Counted from the stretch's first letter, positions 1 to 8,923 are shown. The stretch is 64,000 bases of DNA from VXRN01 sp963664365 (GCA_963664365.1 OY761144.1:868001-932000), one strand, 5' to 3'. Notes: generated by a model from the letters alone, not told the origin. A program made the numbers and translations.

Positions 1-1266
1 GTTGCCCATTACCGTCCACTTGTAGGATGTTAGCTCTCGCAGGCCCATCGGCCCGCGCGCGTGGAACTTGTTGGTGCTGATGGCGACCTCCGCGCCCAGC
101 CCGAATTCGCCGCCGTCGTTGAACCGGGTGGAGCAGTTGACGAACACCGCGCTGGAATCGACTTCGTCCAAGAAACGCATTGCCGCCGAGTAGTCCTCGG
201 TCACAATCGCGTCCGAGTGGCCGGATCCGTATTTCTCTATGTGCTCCAGCGCCTCGTCTAGCGAATCGACCACACGGACGCCCGCGATCAGCGCCAGGAA
301 CTCGGTGCTCCAGTCCTCTTCTGTTGCCGATTTCGTCTTGAGATCGCGTTTTCCGTCAGTCGGACCGATGAGACTCAGGGCGCGGCGGTCGCAGCGCATC
401 TCGACGCCCGCCTGGGCGAAACGGTCCGCGATCACCGGCAGGAATCCGGGCGCGACGGACGAATGAACGATCATGGTGTCCATCGCGTTGCATACCGAGT
501 AACGCTGCACCTTGGCGTTGAAGACGATGTCAGCCGCCTTGTTTAGGTCGGCCTCTCTATCGACATAAGTGTGGCACACTCCGACGCCGCCGGTTATGGC
601 GGGCATCTTCGCCTCACGCGCGACCCTGTTGATGAGGTCCTGGCCGCCGCGAGGAATCAGCAGATCGATGTACTCCCGCGCCTCCAGCATCCGGCCCACC
701 AGATCCCGGTCAGTGGACTCGAATAGCTGCACGGCGTCCTCAGTCACGCCCGCGTCGGAGACCGCTTCTCGGATTACGTTAGCCAGAGCGGTGTTTGAGT
801 TGATGGTATCGCTTCCGCCTCTCAGGATGACCGCGTTGCCCGACTTCAGGCACAGTGTGGATATGTCCACCGTGACGTTCGGCCTGCTCTCGTAGATGAC
901 GCCGATCACGCCCAGCGGCACCCGTCGGCGTCCCACCTGGAGGCCGTTGGGCACGACGCGCATCTCCAGAATCTCGCCCACCGGGTCGGGCAGGGCGGCG
1001 ACTTTGCGAACGTCGTCCGCGATTGCGGTCAGCCGCTCGGGGTTCAGCATCATCCGGTCGAGATAGTACTCGGCCAACCCCTTCTGCCTTCCGGCCTCGA
1101 CGTCGCGCTCGTTCGCATCGAGGATGTCTTCCCGGCGCGACTTCAGGCCGTCCGCGATGTTCGACAGCGCGCGGTCCTTGGCCTTGCCCGTCGTCTTCGC
1201 CAGTTGATGCGCGGCCTTTCGCGCCGCCTTGCCCTTGACGGCCAACTCATCTACTACGGTCTGCAT
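1..1266 (-). CDS. proA: Gamma-glutamyl phosphate reductase (ProA), C-terminus runs off the window
   Basis: ProA reduces glutamyl 5-phosphate to glutamate semialdehyde with NADPH, the second step of proline synthesis in the cytoplasm. Read on the minus strand from the ATG at 1264-1266, 422 codons are open to the window edge, so only a few C-terminal residues are missing compared with the usual ~417-430. The aldehyde-dehydrogenase fold is recognisable: PLGVIGVIYESRPNVT in the nucleotide-binding half, LKSGNAVILRGG, and the catalytic cysteine in YSVCNAMDT. Near the end are VFVNCSTRFNDGGEFGLG and HARGPMGL, both typical of ProA. It lies 36 bp downstream of proB on the same strand, so the two are probably co-transcribed. 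Confidence 0.95.
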   Translation of the reverse strand, partial: MQTVVDELAVKGKAARKAAHQLAKTTGKAKDRALSNIADGLKSRREDILDANERDVEAGRQKGLAEYYLDRMMLNPERLTAIADDVRKVAALPDPVGEILEMRVVPNGLQVGRRRVPLGVIGVIYESRPNVTVDISTLCLKSGNAVILRGGSDTINSNTALANVIREAVSDAGVTEDAVQLFESTDRDLVGRMLEAREYIDLLIPRGGQDLINRVAREAKMPAITGGVGVCHTYVDREADLNKAADIVFNAKVQRYSVCNAMDTMIVHSSVAPGFLPVIADRFAQAGVEMRCDRRALSLIGPTDGKRDLKTKSATEEDWSTEFLALIAGVRVVDSLDEALEHIEKYGSGHSDAIVTEDYSAAMRFLDEVDSSAVFVNCSTRFNDGGEFGLGAEVAISTNKFHARGPMGLRELTSYKWTVMGN

Positions 1267-1302
1267 ATTTCAACTCCCGATTAGGAATGGTCGCGCTAAG
1301 TC

Positions 1303-2466
1303 TCACGACTCTTCGCTCGAACGCGCCAGAATCACGATGTTGTCCCTGTGGAGCACCTCGTCGCCGTAGTAGTGGCCCAAGGTCGGCTCGATCAGGTCGG
1401 ACTTCAGACGCCTGATGCTGTGAATATCCTCTGAGCTATAGTTGGATATGCCGCAGGCTACCTCGCGCTTCCGGTCGTCCAGCACCTTCACCACTGCTCC
1501 GCGTTCGAATTTGCCGAACGATTCGACGACTCCGGCAGCGAGCAGGCTCTTGTTCTGGCGGACCAAGGCTCTCACCGCTCCCTTGTCGATTACTATGGCG
1601 TCCGGCTCCCTCATCTGGCTCAGCAGGAACCGCTTGCGGCTCTCCATCTTCGTCGCGCCGGTCGGGAAGTAGGTGCCGATAGCCTCCCCGTCCAACAGTC
1701 TCTGGAGGACGTCCGGGGTCCTGCCGCTCGCCATGACGACGTCGACGCCGGATGCGGTCGCCAGCTTCGCCGCGTTCAACTTGGTGGACATTCCACCGCG
1801 CCCGCGTCCGCCGAAGGACGGCCCTCCCAACGCCTCTATCTCTTCGGTGAACGAGGACACCTCCGGTATGAGCTCCGCGTCCGGGTCCAGATTCGGGTCG
1901 CCGGTGTAGAGTCCGCCCAGTTCGCCCAGCATGATGAGCAGGTCGGCATCCACTATGTTGGCGACCATCGCCGACAGCATGTCGTTGTCGCCGAACACTT
2001 TGCCCCCAAGCTCGTCCACCGCCACTACGTCGTTCTCGTTGATGATCGGGACGACGCGGCGCTCGATCAGTCCGAGAAGGGTGTTGCGGATATTCAGGTA
2101 TCCCTCGCGCTCACCCAGGTCCTTTCCAGTAAGGAGAGCCTGGGCGACGAGAACATCGTGCCATCCGAAAAGCTGCTCGTAAGCGTTGATCAGCCGTCCC
2201 TGGCCTATCGCCGCGAGCATTTGGCGCTCGGGCAGGTCGCGGCTCGACTCGGATACGTCGAGCACGTGCCTTCCGGCGGCCACCGCTCCGGACGACACCA
2301 GCAGCATCCGGCATCCGTCCGCGTGCATCCTGGCGACCTGGCCCACGAGGCTGGCCATGGTCTCCAGGTCGAGCCGTCCCGTGCCGCCCGTGACCAGAGC
2401 GGTGCCCGCCTTCACCACGATTCGGCGGTATCTGCGTATGTGGGACTGGTCGAGATGGTCTGTCAT
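1303..2466 (-). CDS. proB: Glutamate 5-kinase (ProB) with PUA domain
   Basis: ProB phosphorylates glutamate to glutamyl 5-phosphate, the first and normally feedback-inhibited step of proline synthesis. The 387-residue protein has an amino-acid-kinase domain (about residues 14-275) with VVKAGTALVTGG near the start, SSGAVAAG at 58-65, NENDVV, FGDNDMLSAMVA, and GGRGRGGMSTKL before the end of the domain. A PUA domain follows from about residue 290. Length and domain order are normal. It is the first gene of a proB-proA pair. A TATAAT box lies on the minus strand at 2512-2517, just upstream of the start. Confidence 0.96.
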   Translation of the reverse strand: MTDHLDQSHIRRYRRIVVKAGTALVTGGTGRLDLETMASLVGQVARMHADGCRMLLVSSGAVAAGRHVLDVSESSRDLPERQMLAAIGQGRLINAYEQLFGWHDVLVAQALLTGKDLGEREGYLNIRNTLLGLIERRVVPIINENDVVAVDELGGKVFGDNDMLSAMVANIVDADLLIMLGELGGLYTGDPNLDPDAELIPEVSSFTEEIEALGGPSFGGRGRGGMSTKLNAAKLATASGVDVVMASGRTPDVLQRLLDGEAIGTYFPTGATKMESRKRFLLSQMREPDAIVIDKGAVRALVRQNKSLLAAGVVESFGKFERGAVVKVLDDRKREVACGISNYSSEDIHSIRRLKSDLIEPTLGHYYGDEVLHRDNIVILARSSEES

Positions 2467-2511
2467 GGTCGGAGACTCGGATGGATGCAGAGGTTAGCAG
2501 GAGGTTGTCCC

Positions 2512-2517
2512 ATTATA
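2512..2517 (-). promoter_or_regulatory. Candidate -10 box of the proBA promoter
   Basis: A perfect TATAAT reads on the minus strand 46 bp upstream of the proB start. The hexamer 17 bp further upstream is a poor -35, so the assignment rests on the -10 box and its position only. Confidence 0.4.
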
Positions 2518-2549
2518 GCGCCGCCGAGGTTTGGAATGAGCACAGCGCC

Positions 2550-2578
2550 TTGACCATTCTCAGAAGGGAACCTATCTT
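2550..2578 (+). promoter_or_regulatory. Sigma-70-type promoter for the enolase-superfamily gene
   Basis: TTGACC at 2550-2555 and TATCTT at 2573-2578 are separated by 17 bp and lie 66 bp upstream of the GTG start at 2644. The site is back to back with the probable proBA promoter in the same short divergent spacer. Confidence 0.5.
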
Positions 2579-2643
2579 ATCCGGCGTGTCGGGCTGCCAG
2601 TGGAGATGGCAGCCGTCAACTCTCTATTCTTCGGAGGCTTACA

Positions 2644-3828
2644 GTGAAGGTAACAGCGGTCAAGCCATACCCGATTCGGGACGCCGAGGGCAGAAGCTAC
2701 TTTATCGTGAAGGTGGAGACCGACGAGGGGATATACGGCCTCGGCGAGGTCGGGATTCCGAACTGGGGCGGCGCGATCGCCCAAGCTGTGGTCCATCTGT
2801 CTGAGGCGGTGATCGGCCAGGACCCGTGGAGCACGGAGCGACTGTGGCAGCAGATGTTCAGGGGCGGGTTCTTCCCGGCGGACAAGGTCTATTGCTGCGC
2901 CATCAGCGCGATCGACATCGCGCTCTGGGACATCAAGGGGAAGGCGGCGGGCCTGCCTGTGTACAAGCTGCTGGGCGGGCCTGTGCGGGACAAGGTGGTC
3001 TGCTACAAGCATACGCAGGGACGGGACAACGCGGAGCTTATCGAGAACTGCCGGCAGGCGGTCGAGGAGGGGTGGAAGTTCGTCAGGTGGGGTCAGCCTG
3101 AGACCGGCGGCGCGTTCGAGTTCTATGACGCGGCGAACCCGCTGGGGAATCCGGCAGTCCTGGAGCCGGTGGAGTCTATCCTGCTGGCCGAGGAGCAGAT
3201 GGGGCTGGTGCGGGAGGCCGTGGGGCCGGACATCCAGATATGTCTGGACGTCCATACGCGGCTGGACACGGCGCACGTGATTACCCTCTGCCGCGCGCTG
3301 GAGAAGTTCAACCCGTATTTCATCGAAGACCCGCTGAGGTCCGAGAACCCGGCGACGTACAGGACGCTGGCGCGCCACGTCTCAACGCCGATCGCGGCGG
3401 GTGAGCAGTGGGCGTCGAAGTGGTCGTTCAGGGAGGTGATAGAGGAGGAGCTAATCAGCTACGCGCGCATCGACCTGTGCATAGTGGGCGGGCTGACGGA
3501 AGCGCTGAAGATAACTCACTGGGCAGAGACGCACTACATAGACATCGTGCCGCACAATCCGCTTGGGCCTGTGAGCGGGGCGGCGTGCGTGAACCTGTGC
3601 ATGGCTTCGACGAACGTGGGGGTGGTGGAGATGCCGCGGCAGCCGGGGACCATCTCCACGGACCTGTTCCCGGTGCAGATCGAGTGGGAGGACGGGTACG
3701 CCTGGGCACCGGACAAGCCCGGCCTCGGCGTGGACTTCGACGAGGCGCTCGCGATTGCGAATCCGGCGCCGCTGAATAGCTGGCCGCCGCAGCTAAGGCG
3801 CAACGACGGCGCGCTGACGAATTGGTAG
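2644..3828 (+). CDS. Enolase-superfamily sugar-acid dehydratase (galactonate dehydratase-like)
   Basis: This 394-residue protein belongs to the mandelate racemase / muconate lactonizing branch of the enolase superfamily, which abstracts a proton next to a carboxylate. The metal ligands are visible: D202 in LDVHTR with the partner H204, E228 in FIEDP, E254 in AAGEQ, and H304 in VPHNPLGP. The 26-26-50 spacing matches what I recall for D-galactonate dehydratase, so a sugar-acid dehydratase is the best guess; the substrate is inferred. The GTG start at 2644 follows a GGAGG. The next gene starts 6 bp after the stop. SAR202-type Chloroflexota are known for many enolase paralogues. Confidence 0.88.
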   Translation: MKVTAVKPYPIRDAEGRSYFIVKVETDEGIYGLGEVGIPNWGGAIAQAVVHLSEAVIGQDPWSTERLWQQMFRGGFFPADKVYCCAISAIDIALWDIKGKAAGLPVYKLLGGPVRDKVVCYKHTQGRDNAELIENCRQAVEEGWKFVRWGQPETGGAFEFYDAANPLGNPAVLEPVESILLAEEQMGLVREAVGPDIQICLDVHTRLDTAHVITLCRALEKFNPYFIEDPLRSENPATYRTLARHVSTPIAAGEQWASKWSFREVIEEELISYARIDLCIVGGLTEALKITHWAETHYIDIVPHNPLGPVSGAACVNLCMASTNVGVVEMPRQPGTISTDLFPVQIEWEDGYAWAPDKPGLGVDFDEALAIANPAPLNSWPPQLRRNDGALTNW

Positions 3829-3834
3829 GGAGGT

Positions 3835-4239
3835 ATGTTGAAAGTAGTCGAGAGGATTAGGATGACCCTTACGGTCATTATTTCTGCGGTATTTGTGATA
3901 GTCGTAGTCACCAACTTTTTGATCGAGATTGAATACGCCCACAAAGCTCCTTTGCACGCACTGATCGGCGCGGCGGCGCTGTGCATCAGCTACATCCCCG
4001 TTAGAAAGTCGGTGGAGTCTAGCGGTGTCCGCCTGATATTCAATGGGATGCTTGTGAACACAGCGGGAGCGGCTAGTGTACTCGCAGCATATTACTGGCT
4101 GCTTAGCGCAGGTGTCGACAAAGTCTACGAATTCCTAGGGTTGGGGCTGAGTGTACTATCGCTTGTGGCCTTGAACCTAGCCGTAGTCTTAATCTCAGTG
4201 CCTCGTCTCGTGTCGCGCTTCTCTCGGAAGCGTCGCTAG
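3835..4239 (+). CDS. Small multi-pass membrane protein, unknown
   Basis: This 134-residue protein has about four hydrophobic segments: roughly residues 10-32, 40-57, 70-92 and 100-125. It ends in a basic tail, RLVSRFSRKRR, expected on the cytoplasmic side. The ATG at 3835 is preceded by GGGAGGT, which overlaps the stop region of the upstream dehydratase, so the two genes look co-transcribed. I recognise no family. A substrate or accessory role for the dehydratase would be a guess. Confidence 0.6.
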   Translation: MLKVVERIRMTLTVIISAVFVIVVVTNFLIEIEYAHKAPLHALIGAAALCISYIPVRKSVESSGVRLIFNGMLVNTAGAASVLAAYYWLLSAGVDKVYEFLGLGLSVLSLVALNLAVVLISVPRLVSRFSRKRR

Positions 4240-4247
4240 GGCAAGGG

Positions 4248-4388
4248 TTAGCGGAATACCATGGACGCGATGGTCACCACTACAAATGCGAGAACCATGA
4301 GGATATAAACTACCCAGACCCCGACGCTGATATGGCCGGCGCGCCGTTTGGATGCGGAGTTTCTTGTTCTTGTGGTGTCCTGCTCCAC
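4248..4388 (-). CDS. Possible 46-residue single-pass membrane protein
   Basis: The GTG at 4386-4388 (minus strand) has a GGAGGG six bases upstream and opens a 46-codon frame. A charged, RTRNSASKRR-type N-terminal half is followed by one strongly hydrophobic helix ending in VVTIASMVFR. Longer versions of the frame exist but lack a ribosome site. Upstream lies one copy of the direct repeat that also precedes the gene at 6096-6386. No family is recognised and expression is uncertain. Confidence 0.4.
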   Translation of the reverse strand: MEQDTTRTRNSASKRRAGHISVGVWVVYILMVLAFVVVTIASMVFR

Positions 4389-4452
4389 GATTTGCCCTCC
4401 ATATTGCTTTTTCCCTTGTCCACAGGAATGAAAAACCTCCAGCGCAGACGCC

Positions 4453-4610
4453 GGGCGTGAACGAACGTGCAGTGTAGAGTTCCCTTTTCCGCAACTCGCT
4501 TGTTCGCTTGCTTGGCTGAACGTCCTATCAGTGAAGCCACGCAGTTTATATGCTGTAAACAAATAGTAAACTGCGGGTGAGGAAAAGTAAACCGCGCGGA
4601 GGCTGCTAGG
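4453..4610. repeat. Direct repeat copy A with GTAAAC motifs
   Basis: This stretch of about 150 bp recurs imperfectly at 6431-6576. Shared pieces include GTTCGCTTGCTTG, TAGTAAAC and GAGGAAAAGTAAACCGCG. Three GTAAAC words lie within 40 bp. Each copy sits just downstream of one minus-strand gene and upstream of a small minus-strand gene, which suggests a shared promoter or operator region or the boundary of an inserted block. Confidence 0.65.
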
Positions 4611-5827
4611 GATGGGGAACGAAGCTGACTTCCCAGAGCTCGACTATGTCGTTGCGATACTGCCCCGTGCTTATATTCGCGATGCGGTACTTGGGCAGGG
4701 GAGCCAGCATCAAACACTTGCCGTCCAGAATCGCGCCCTGTCTAATGGGGATGAAGTCGAAAATGTCGATTCCGAAATTCTTGCGGATGCCGCTTAGGAC
4801 CAACTTGTTGACCGGTTCTACGCGGAGCCGGATCCCTGACCATGCCTCCATGTCCTCGTCGTCGCAGACGTCTTTGAAGTAGATGAGGGACCCGTCGGCT
4901 AGGTAGATGTCGAAGTGGTCGCGGACGATGGGCTGGGCGTCGCCGACCAAGCTCTTAAGATACTCGGTCAGGGAGGTTGTCTGAATGTCTATGTGGTCGC
5001 CGTTGTACACATAGGCGTTCCAACCGACTTCAGGTTCGAAGACAGCCTTGTGAGTATCTCGGATGCTGACGAACCCGGCATAGATCACGCAGAGAGCGAA
5101 CGCGGATAGCATAAACCATGCAATTACCCCCCCCGTCGTGTGTTTCACGCATTGATCTAAATAGCTGAGCGCGGGGGTGTTGGCCGGCCATCGGGGAAGC
5201 GCAAGTTGGTCGCGCTTGGACAGGAGAAGGTCGAGGGCCATTACGATAACCACGACCAGCGGGACGTAGGCGGGAATGAACTGGCGAGAGTCCAAGAGGA
5301 GATTCCCCGATGGCGCGTTCGCAATCGTAAATGCGATGTGGCAGAAGGCGTAAGCACCAGCCGCCGTCATAGATGCGAGACGATTGCCGCCGCCTCGCCT
5401 CCACCTGAGAAAAGCCCAGAGCGTGAGCGCGCATCCACAACCCGGCTACGAACACGGTCAGCCCGAACAGGATGGCGTTGAGCGGCCCCGCAACGTCGCG
5501 AGCGTCAAATACGAATCCGCCGCCGGCCGCCATTAGGATGGGATACATAGGCGGCCAGAGCGCGGACTGCCACAATGGAAGATGCTGAGGGCCTGACCAG
5601 CGGGCATAGTCGTTCCATACCAGATGCGGGGATTGCCCCAACAGCCAATCGATCCCTCGTCCGCCCTCCGCAAAGGCCCTTGCGAGCTCGATGTAGTACT
5701 TGGCGTCGCCGCTGACGCCCACGCCGTGATGGATCCGCAACAGGATGATCGCAGTGCCGAGAATACCCAATGCGGCCAGAATCAGGGTGAAGCGGTCGGG
5801 GCGGAGGCGGAGTTGAGGAAATATCAT
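4606..5827 (-). pseudogene. Frameshifted membrane glycosyltransferase-like protein
   Basis: The start at 5827 opens a frame with a first membrane helix, the motif GDAKYYIELARAFAEG (the acidic-loop region of GT-C type glycosyltransferases), and further hydrophobic segments up to LFGLTVFVAGLW. The frame then breaks near 5400-5450. The C-terminal half continues in another frame (readable from 5370): RQFIPAYVPLVVV, two more membrane helices, and a soluble tail to 4606. The combined 407 codons are short for this type; the intact-looking relative at 20726-22738 has 670. An internal deletion as well as the indel is therefore likely. It overlaps nothing and ends at direct repeat A. Confidence 0.65.
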
Positions 5828-5853
5828 GCGGCGAGTGAGGGGCGGTTCAAGCT

Positions 5854-6096
5854 CTAGGCGGGCCAGAACCTGATTGCGAAAGTCACCACCGCGATCAAGG
5901 CGGTGAGCAGAGCCGCCGACCACGCGACTACCAGCGCAAACTTCGCGTTTGCTACGTCCTCCTTGGTCGCCACTGACTCCAGCCGTCCTTCGATTCTTGC
6001 CACCTGCGCTTTGAGGTCGGCTACCGATTTGTTCACGTCGTCGAGTCGGGTACGGTAGTATTCTGCCTCACGATTGCCGTTGGAGGGGGTAGCCAC
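5854..6096 (-). CDS. Small coiled-coil plus C-terminal membrane helix protein
   Basis: About 80 residues. An amphipathic region of roughly residues 12-48 carries heptad-like DLKAQVARIEGRLESV, followed by one membrane helix, ALVVAWSAALLTALIAVVTF. I choose the GTG at 6096, which overlaps the stop of the upstream gene as TAGTG, over the longer ATG start. The same architecture occurs at 12308-12514 and 27379-27576. It resembles haemolysin XhlA-like or tethered coiled-coil proteins in form only; the function is unknown. Confidence 0.65.
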   Translation of the reverse strand: MATPSNGNREAEYYRTRLDDVNKSVADLKAQVARIEGRLESVATKEDVANAKFALVVAWSAALLTALIAVVTFAIRFWPA

Positions 6097-6386
6097 TAGA
6101 AAACTTTCTCCCGCACCTCTCTTAGCCAACTCCACAGATCTCTGGAATAGTAACCCGTATATGACCCATTCAGAAGGAATACGAAGCCCGCATACTCGGT
6201 TTCGCTATCCAATTTGAGCCTGTCGCGCAACTCGGCAGGATCGTCACTATGAGCCCGGACTACCAACACGTTGTCACAAGCCTCGTGGTAGTCGTAGCCG
6301 GCGCTATCAAGGGCCGCTCGCGCTAGATCCACAGCTTCTTCAAACTTCTCGTCGGTGCGGTCGTACACAACAATGTACAGATACAT
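6096..6386 (-). CDS. Conserved-looking small protein, ferredoxin-like pattern, unknown
   Basis: This 96-residue soluble protein begins MYLYIVVYD, then has a helix (EKFEEAVDLARAAL), a strand (NVLVVRA), a helix (PAELRDRLKL) and a strand (AGFVFLL). The beta-alpha-beta order is of the kind seen in small ferredoxin-fold proteins. It is translationally coupled to the coiled-coil membrane protein downstream (TAGTG overlap). No CRISPR array or cas gene is nearby, so a Cas2 reading is not supported. Direct repeat copy B lies upstream. Confidence 0.6.
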   Translation of the reverse strand: MYLYIVVYDRTDEKFEEAVDLARAALDSAGYDYHEACDNVLVVRAHSDDPAELRDRLKLDSETEYAGFVFLLNGSYTGYYSRDLWSWLREVREKVF

Positions 6387-6430
6387 TTTGATTCCTTACG
6401 TCATGTCGGTGGGGCTGATAACGTATCGGT

Positions 6431-6576
6431 AGGCGTGAACGACGCGTAGCGCCGAGAGTCCCGTTTCGCAGCTCGCCCGTTCGCTTGCTTGCCGGAACGA
6501 CCTCTCAGCGAACTTCACTGTAAACTAATAGTAAACTTGGAGCGAGGAAAAGTAAACCGCGAGGCAATTGCTAAGG
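6431..6576. repeat. Direct repeat copy B with GTAAAC motifs
   Basis: This is the second copy of the repeat at 4453-4610, in the same orientation. It shares GTTCGCTTGCTTG, AATAGTAAACT and GAGGAAAAGTAAACCGCG. It lies between the 3' end of the multi-pass protein gene at 6599 and the 5' end of the gene at 6386. Confidence 0.65.
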
Positions 6577-6598
6577 TAGCGTAGCGTCCACCCGTCAG

Positions 6599-8401
6599 TC
6601 ACTCGTGCGAAATCACCCTCAAAGCGGTCGGCTCCGGAATGAGCATCACCCGGCTCCCCGGAGCCGAGGCGACGGCCTCGGCGACGCGCGTGAGCTCGTC
6701 CGGGTCGAGGGACGGGACGTAGGCGTCCGGGTCCGACCATGAAGCCAGGGTTATCGGCTGGCCGAGCGCGTCTTCCACGGCGCGCGCTAGGTCTTCGCCG
6801 CCGGGCGCGGTCAGAAGGGTAACGTGTTTGCGGACGGGCGTTGGCTGTGTCTCCGCATCCGGCTCCAGTTCGCGGTCTCGCCGGTAGGTTATCCAGTGGT
6901 ACGGAAGGACGACCGCCGTAGTCAGGACGACGGCAAGCGCGGACGTCAGGTCGCGCAGCGTGTCGATGGAGAGGTCGAGGGCGAGCAGGTCGCGCAGGAA
7001 GATGAAGATGGTCGCGCTCGCGCCGCCAACAAGCGACAGAAGTCCGAGGCACAGCACGCCCAGCACGTACAGCTTGCGGGGCAGCGAGGTGCGCTCGGCC
7101 ACTGGGTCGGCGGCAGCGGCGGCGTCTATGCGACGCCAGTGACGCCACCAGGTAGGCAACCCGACTGCCGCGAGGGTCAGGATGAGCGCGACTCGGAACC
7201 TCCACTGTACCTCTCCGTGGAGCGTGGCGCTGAAGCCTTCGGTGAACAGGCGGATCGACGTGTCGAAGACCGACGCCGCGGCGAACGCGAGAACCATCAG
7301 CCCCCCGGCCGCCAGCAGATAGTCGTTGATCCGCCTGACGTGGACTCGGACGTCGCCTTCCGCTTCGGCGTCGATCCTGCGTCTGAAGTACGCCCACATC
7401 GCCGCGCCCACCGCGAAAGTCGCCAGCGCCGCCGGCATGCCGTTTAGCGGGTTGGCGACGGAGTCCGGCTCGCGCAGAATCCATGAGACCGCTTCGTAGA
7501 GAGCCATGCCGAGTCCCACCTGGGCGGCTATGGCCCCGCCGCCGATGGACGCGACGAACAGGTAGAGCCAGCGCAGAATTGAGCCTCGGTCCGCGCCCGC
7601 GAACCTGAACCAGTGGCTCCACCAGACAGCGACGCCCACGAGGGCCAGGGCAGCGGACGATCTCAGCGCCTCGCGTCCCAACCCGGTTCGAGGAGGCTCC
7701 AGAACTACGTCCGCGAATACCGCCGAGTATCCTTCCTGCAAGACCAGATACAAGAGGCTGCCGACCCCGGTGGCGAGCATGGCTATGCCCACCGCGGACG
7801 CGAGGTACAGATACAGCCGTCGTATGCCGCGTGTCTCAAGGGTGGATTCCGGCCCGCCGGATGTGACGACGCGCCAGTGGTACGCCCAGACCAGTCCCCA
7901 GACGACCAGCGCGGCAGGGTCTAGTCCTGAGAACTCACGCACTCGCAGGGCAAACTCGATGAGGCGAACCCCGCTGAAGGCAATGAAGCCGAGCGAGACG
8001 CCAAGCGCGGCGTACAGGTAGAGCGCGCGCAGTACCGTGTGACGCTCGACGGGCAGGGTGGACACGCTTCGCTGGACGAATCGCCAGTGAAGTCCCCATA
8101 ACGGCAGCCCGACGATGACGAGGGCGAGGCCGGTCGCAACCTCCGTCGTCGCCGACCTCGACATGACCAGGCCGCCGAACAACTCATCCAGCAGCGCGCT
8201 GAAGGTGATCATGATGCCGTTGCCCAACATCATCAGGGCGATGAACGAGATTCCGTAGAAGTAGAACCTTCTCGGAACCCCGATGCCGGCGGGCGCCTCG
8301 GATGTCCGCGCGCGCCTGATCCAAGCGAAGACCAAGTAGGCTATGCCGCCTATGACGGCAAGCCAGAACAACATTCCCAGGATAGTCAAGACCGCTTCCA
8401 T
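6599..8401 (-). CDS. Large multi-pass membrane protein with four internal repeats (DUF5671-like)
   Basis: This 600-residue protein begins with a membrane helix. It then repeats a unit of about 120-130 residues four times: an R-x-LYLY (or FYFY) entry, several hydrophobic helices, and a closing W-x-HWR type motif (LHWRFV, YHWRVV, WSHWFRF, WRHWRRI). The C-terminal ~90 residues are soluble and acidic. The pattern resembles DUF5671 domains of Chloroflexota, recalled from memory. The function is unknown; a membrane sensor or scaffold is possible. It starts 22 bp from the end of the next upstream gene and is likely co-transcribed with it. Confidence 0.7.
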   Translation of the reverse strand: MEAVLTILGMLFWLAVIGGIAYLVFAWIRRARTSEAPAGIGVPRRFYFYGISFIALMMLGNGIMITFSALLDELFGGLVMSRSATTEVATGLALVIVGLPLWGLHWRFVQRSVSTLPVERHTVLRALYLYAALGVSLGFIAFSGVRLIEFALRVREFSGLDPAALVVWGLVWAYHWRVVTSGGPESTLETRGIRRLYLYLASAVGIAMLATGVGSLLYLVLQEGYSAVFADVVLEPPRTGLGREALRSSAALALVGVAVWWSHWFRFAGADRGSILRWLYLFVASIGGGAIAAQVGLGMALYEAVSWILREPDSVANPLNGMPAALATFAVGAAMWAYFRRRIDAEAEGDVRVHVRRINDYLLAAGGLMVLAFAAASVFDTSIRLFTEGFSATLHGEVQWRFRVALILTLAAVGLPTWWRHWRRIDAAAAADPVAERTSLPRKLYVLGVLCLGLLSLVGGASATIFIFLRDLLALDLSIDTLRDLTSALAVVLTTAVVLPYHWITYRRDRELEPDAETQPTPVRKHVTLLTAPGGEDLARAVEDALGQPITLASWSDPDAYVPSLDPDELTRVAEAVASAPGSRVMLIPEPTALRVISHE

Positions 8402-8422
8402 GTCTCCTCCGTCTATCGCGAA

Positions 8423-8923
8423 TCAGTCGTCGGTCCGCGGCGGCGCGGGAGGGCTGCCATCCCTGTCGTCCGCCTCACAACGGAACAGGGGCCAGGGATA
8501 GTCGGTGAACTTCCACTCGCCGTCGATCTGCTTGAGAAAGAATCTGCGTTCATGAGACCACTCGGACGAGCCGAACAACTCGCCGCGCCTGAACTCGTGG
8601 ATCTCGACGGTCACGGACGTCGTCTCGCCCACCAGCTTGACGGATTTCAGGGTGACGCGGTTGTCGTCGAGGCGGTCCAGCCGATCACCCGATACCTGCT
8701 TGAACAGGTCCTCAGCCGAGCATTCCGATTGGAGGTCCGGCGACAGGCTGGCGTGGACCGTCTCGAATTCGCCGCGTTCCACGTGGCCCAGGTACTGTTG
8801 GACGACGTACTCGGGGGCGCCCGGATCAAAGTTGTCTTCTCTATTCGACAGTGAGACGACGATGCTGCCGACCAGCAGCAAGCCGAGCAGGACGCTCCCA
8901 CCGATTATCCAGTATCTGTCCAT
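8423..8923 (-). CDS. Membrane-anchored NTF2-like / DUF4878-type protein
   Basis: This 166-residue protein has an N-terminal membrane anchor (about residues 4-24, WIIGGSVLLGLLLVGSIVV). It is followed by an outside domain starting APEYVVQQYLGHVERGEF and ending in DGEWKFTDYPW, the pattern of lumazine-binding/NTF2-like DUF4878 domains. I choose the ATG at 8923, which has GGAGG four bases upstream, rather than a longer start at 8983. It is the first gene of a minus-strand unit with the 600-residue membrane protein, divergent from nuo. The role is unknown. Confidence 0.65.
   Translation of the reverse strand: MDRYWIIGGSVLLGLLLVGSIVVSLSNREDNFDPGAPEYVVQQYLGHVERGEFETVHASLSPDLQSECSAEDLFKQVSGDRLDRLDDNRVTLKSVKLVGETTSVTVEIHEFRRGELFGSSEWSHERRFFLKQIDGEWKFTDYPWPLFRCEADDRDGSPPAPPRTDD

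Noticed and set aside
6096..6386. Cas2-like small protein
   Set aside because: Only a generic beta-alpha-beta pattern; no catalytic Asp motif, no cas genes and no array nearby.
6525..7622. 365-codon frame overlapping the 600-residue membrane protein gene
   Set aside because: Same strand, other frame, with an Arg/Ala/Gly-rich random composition.
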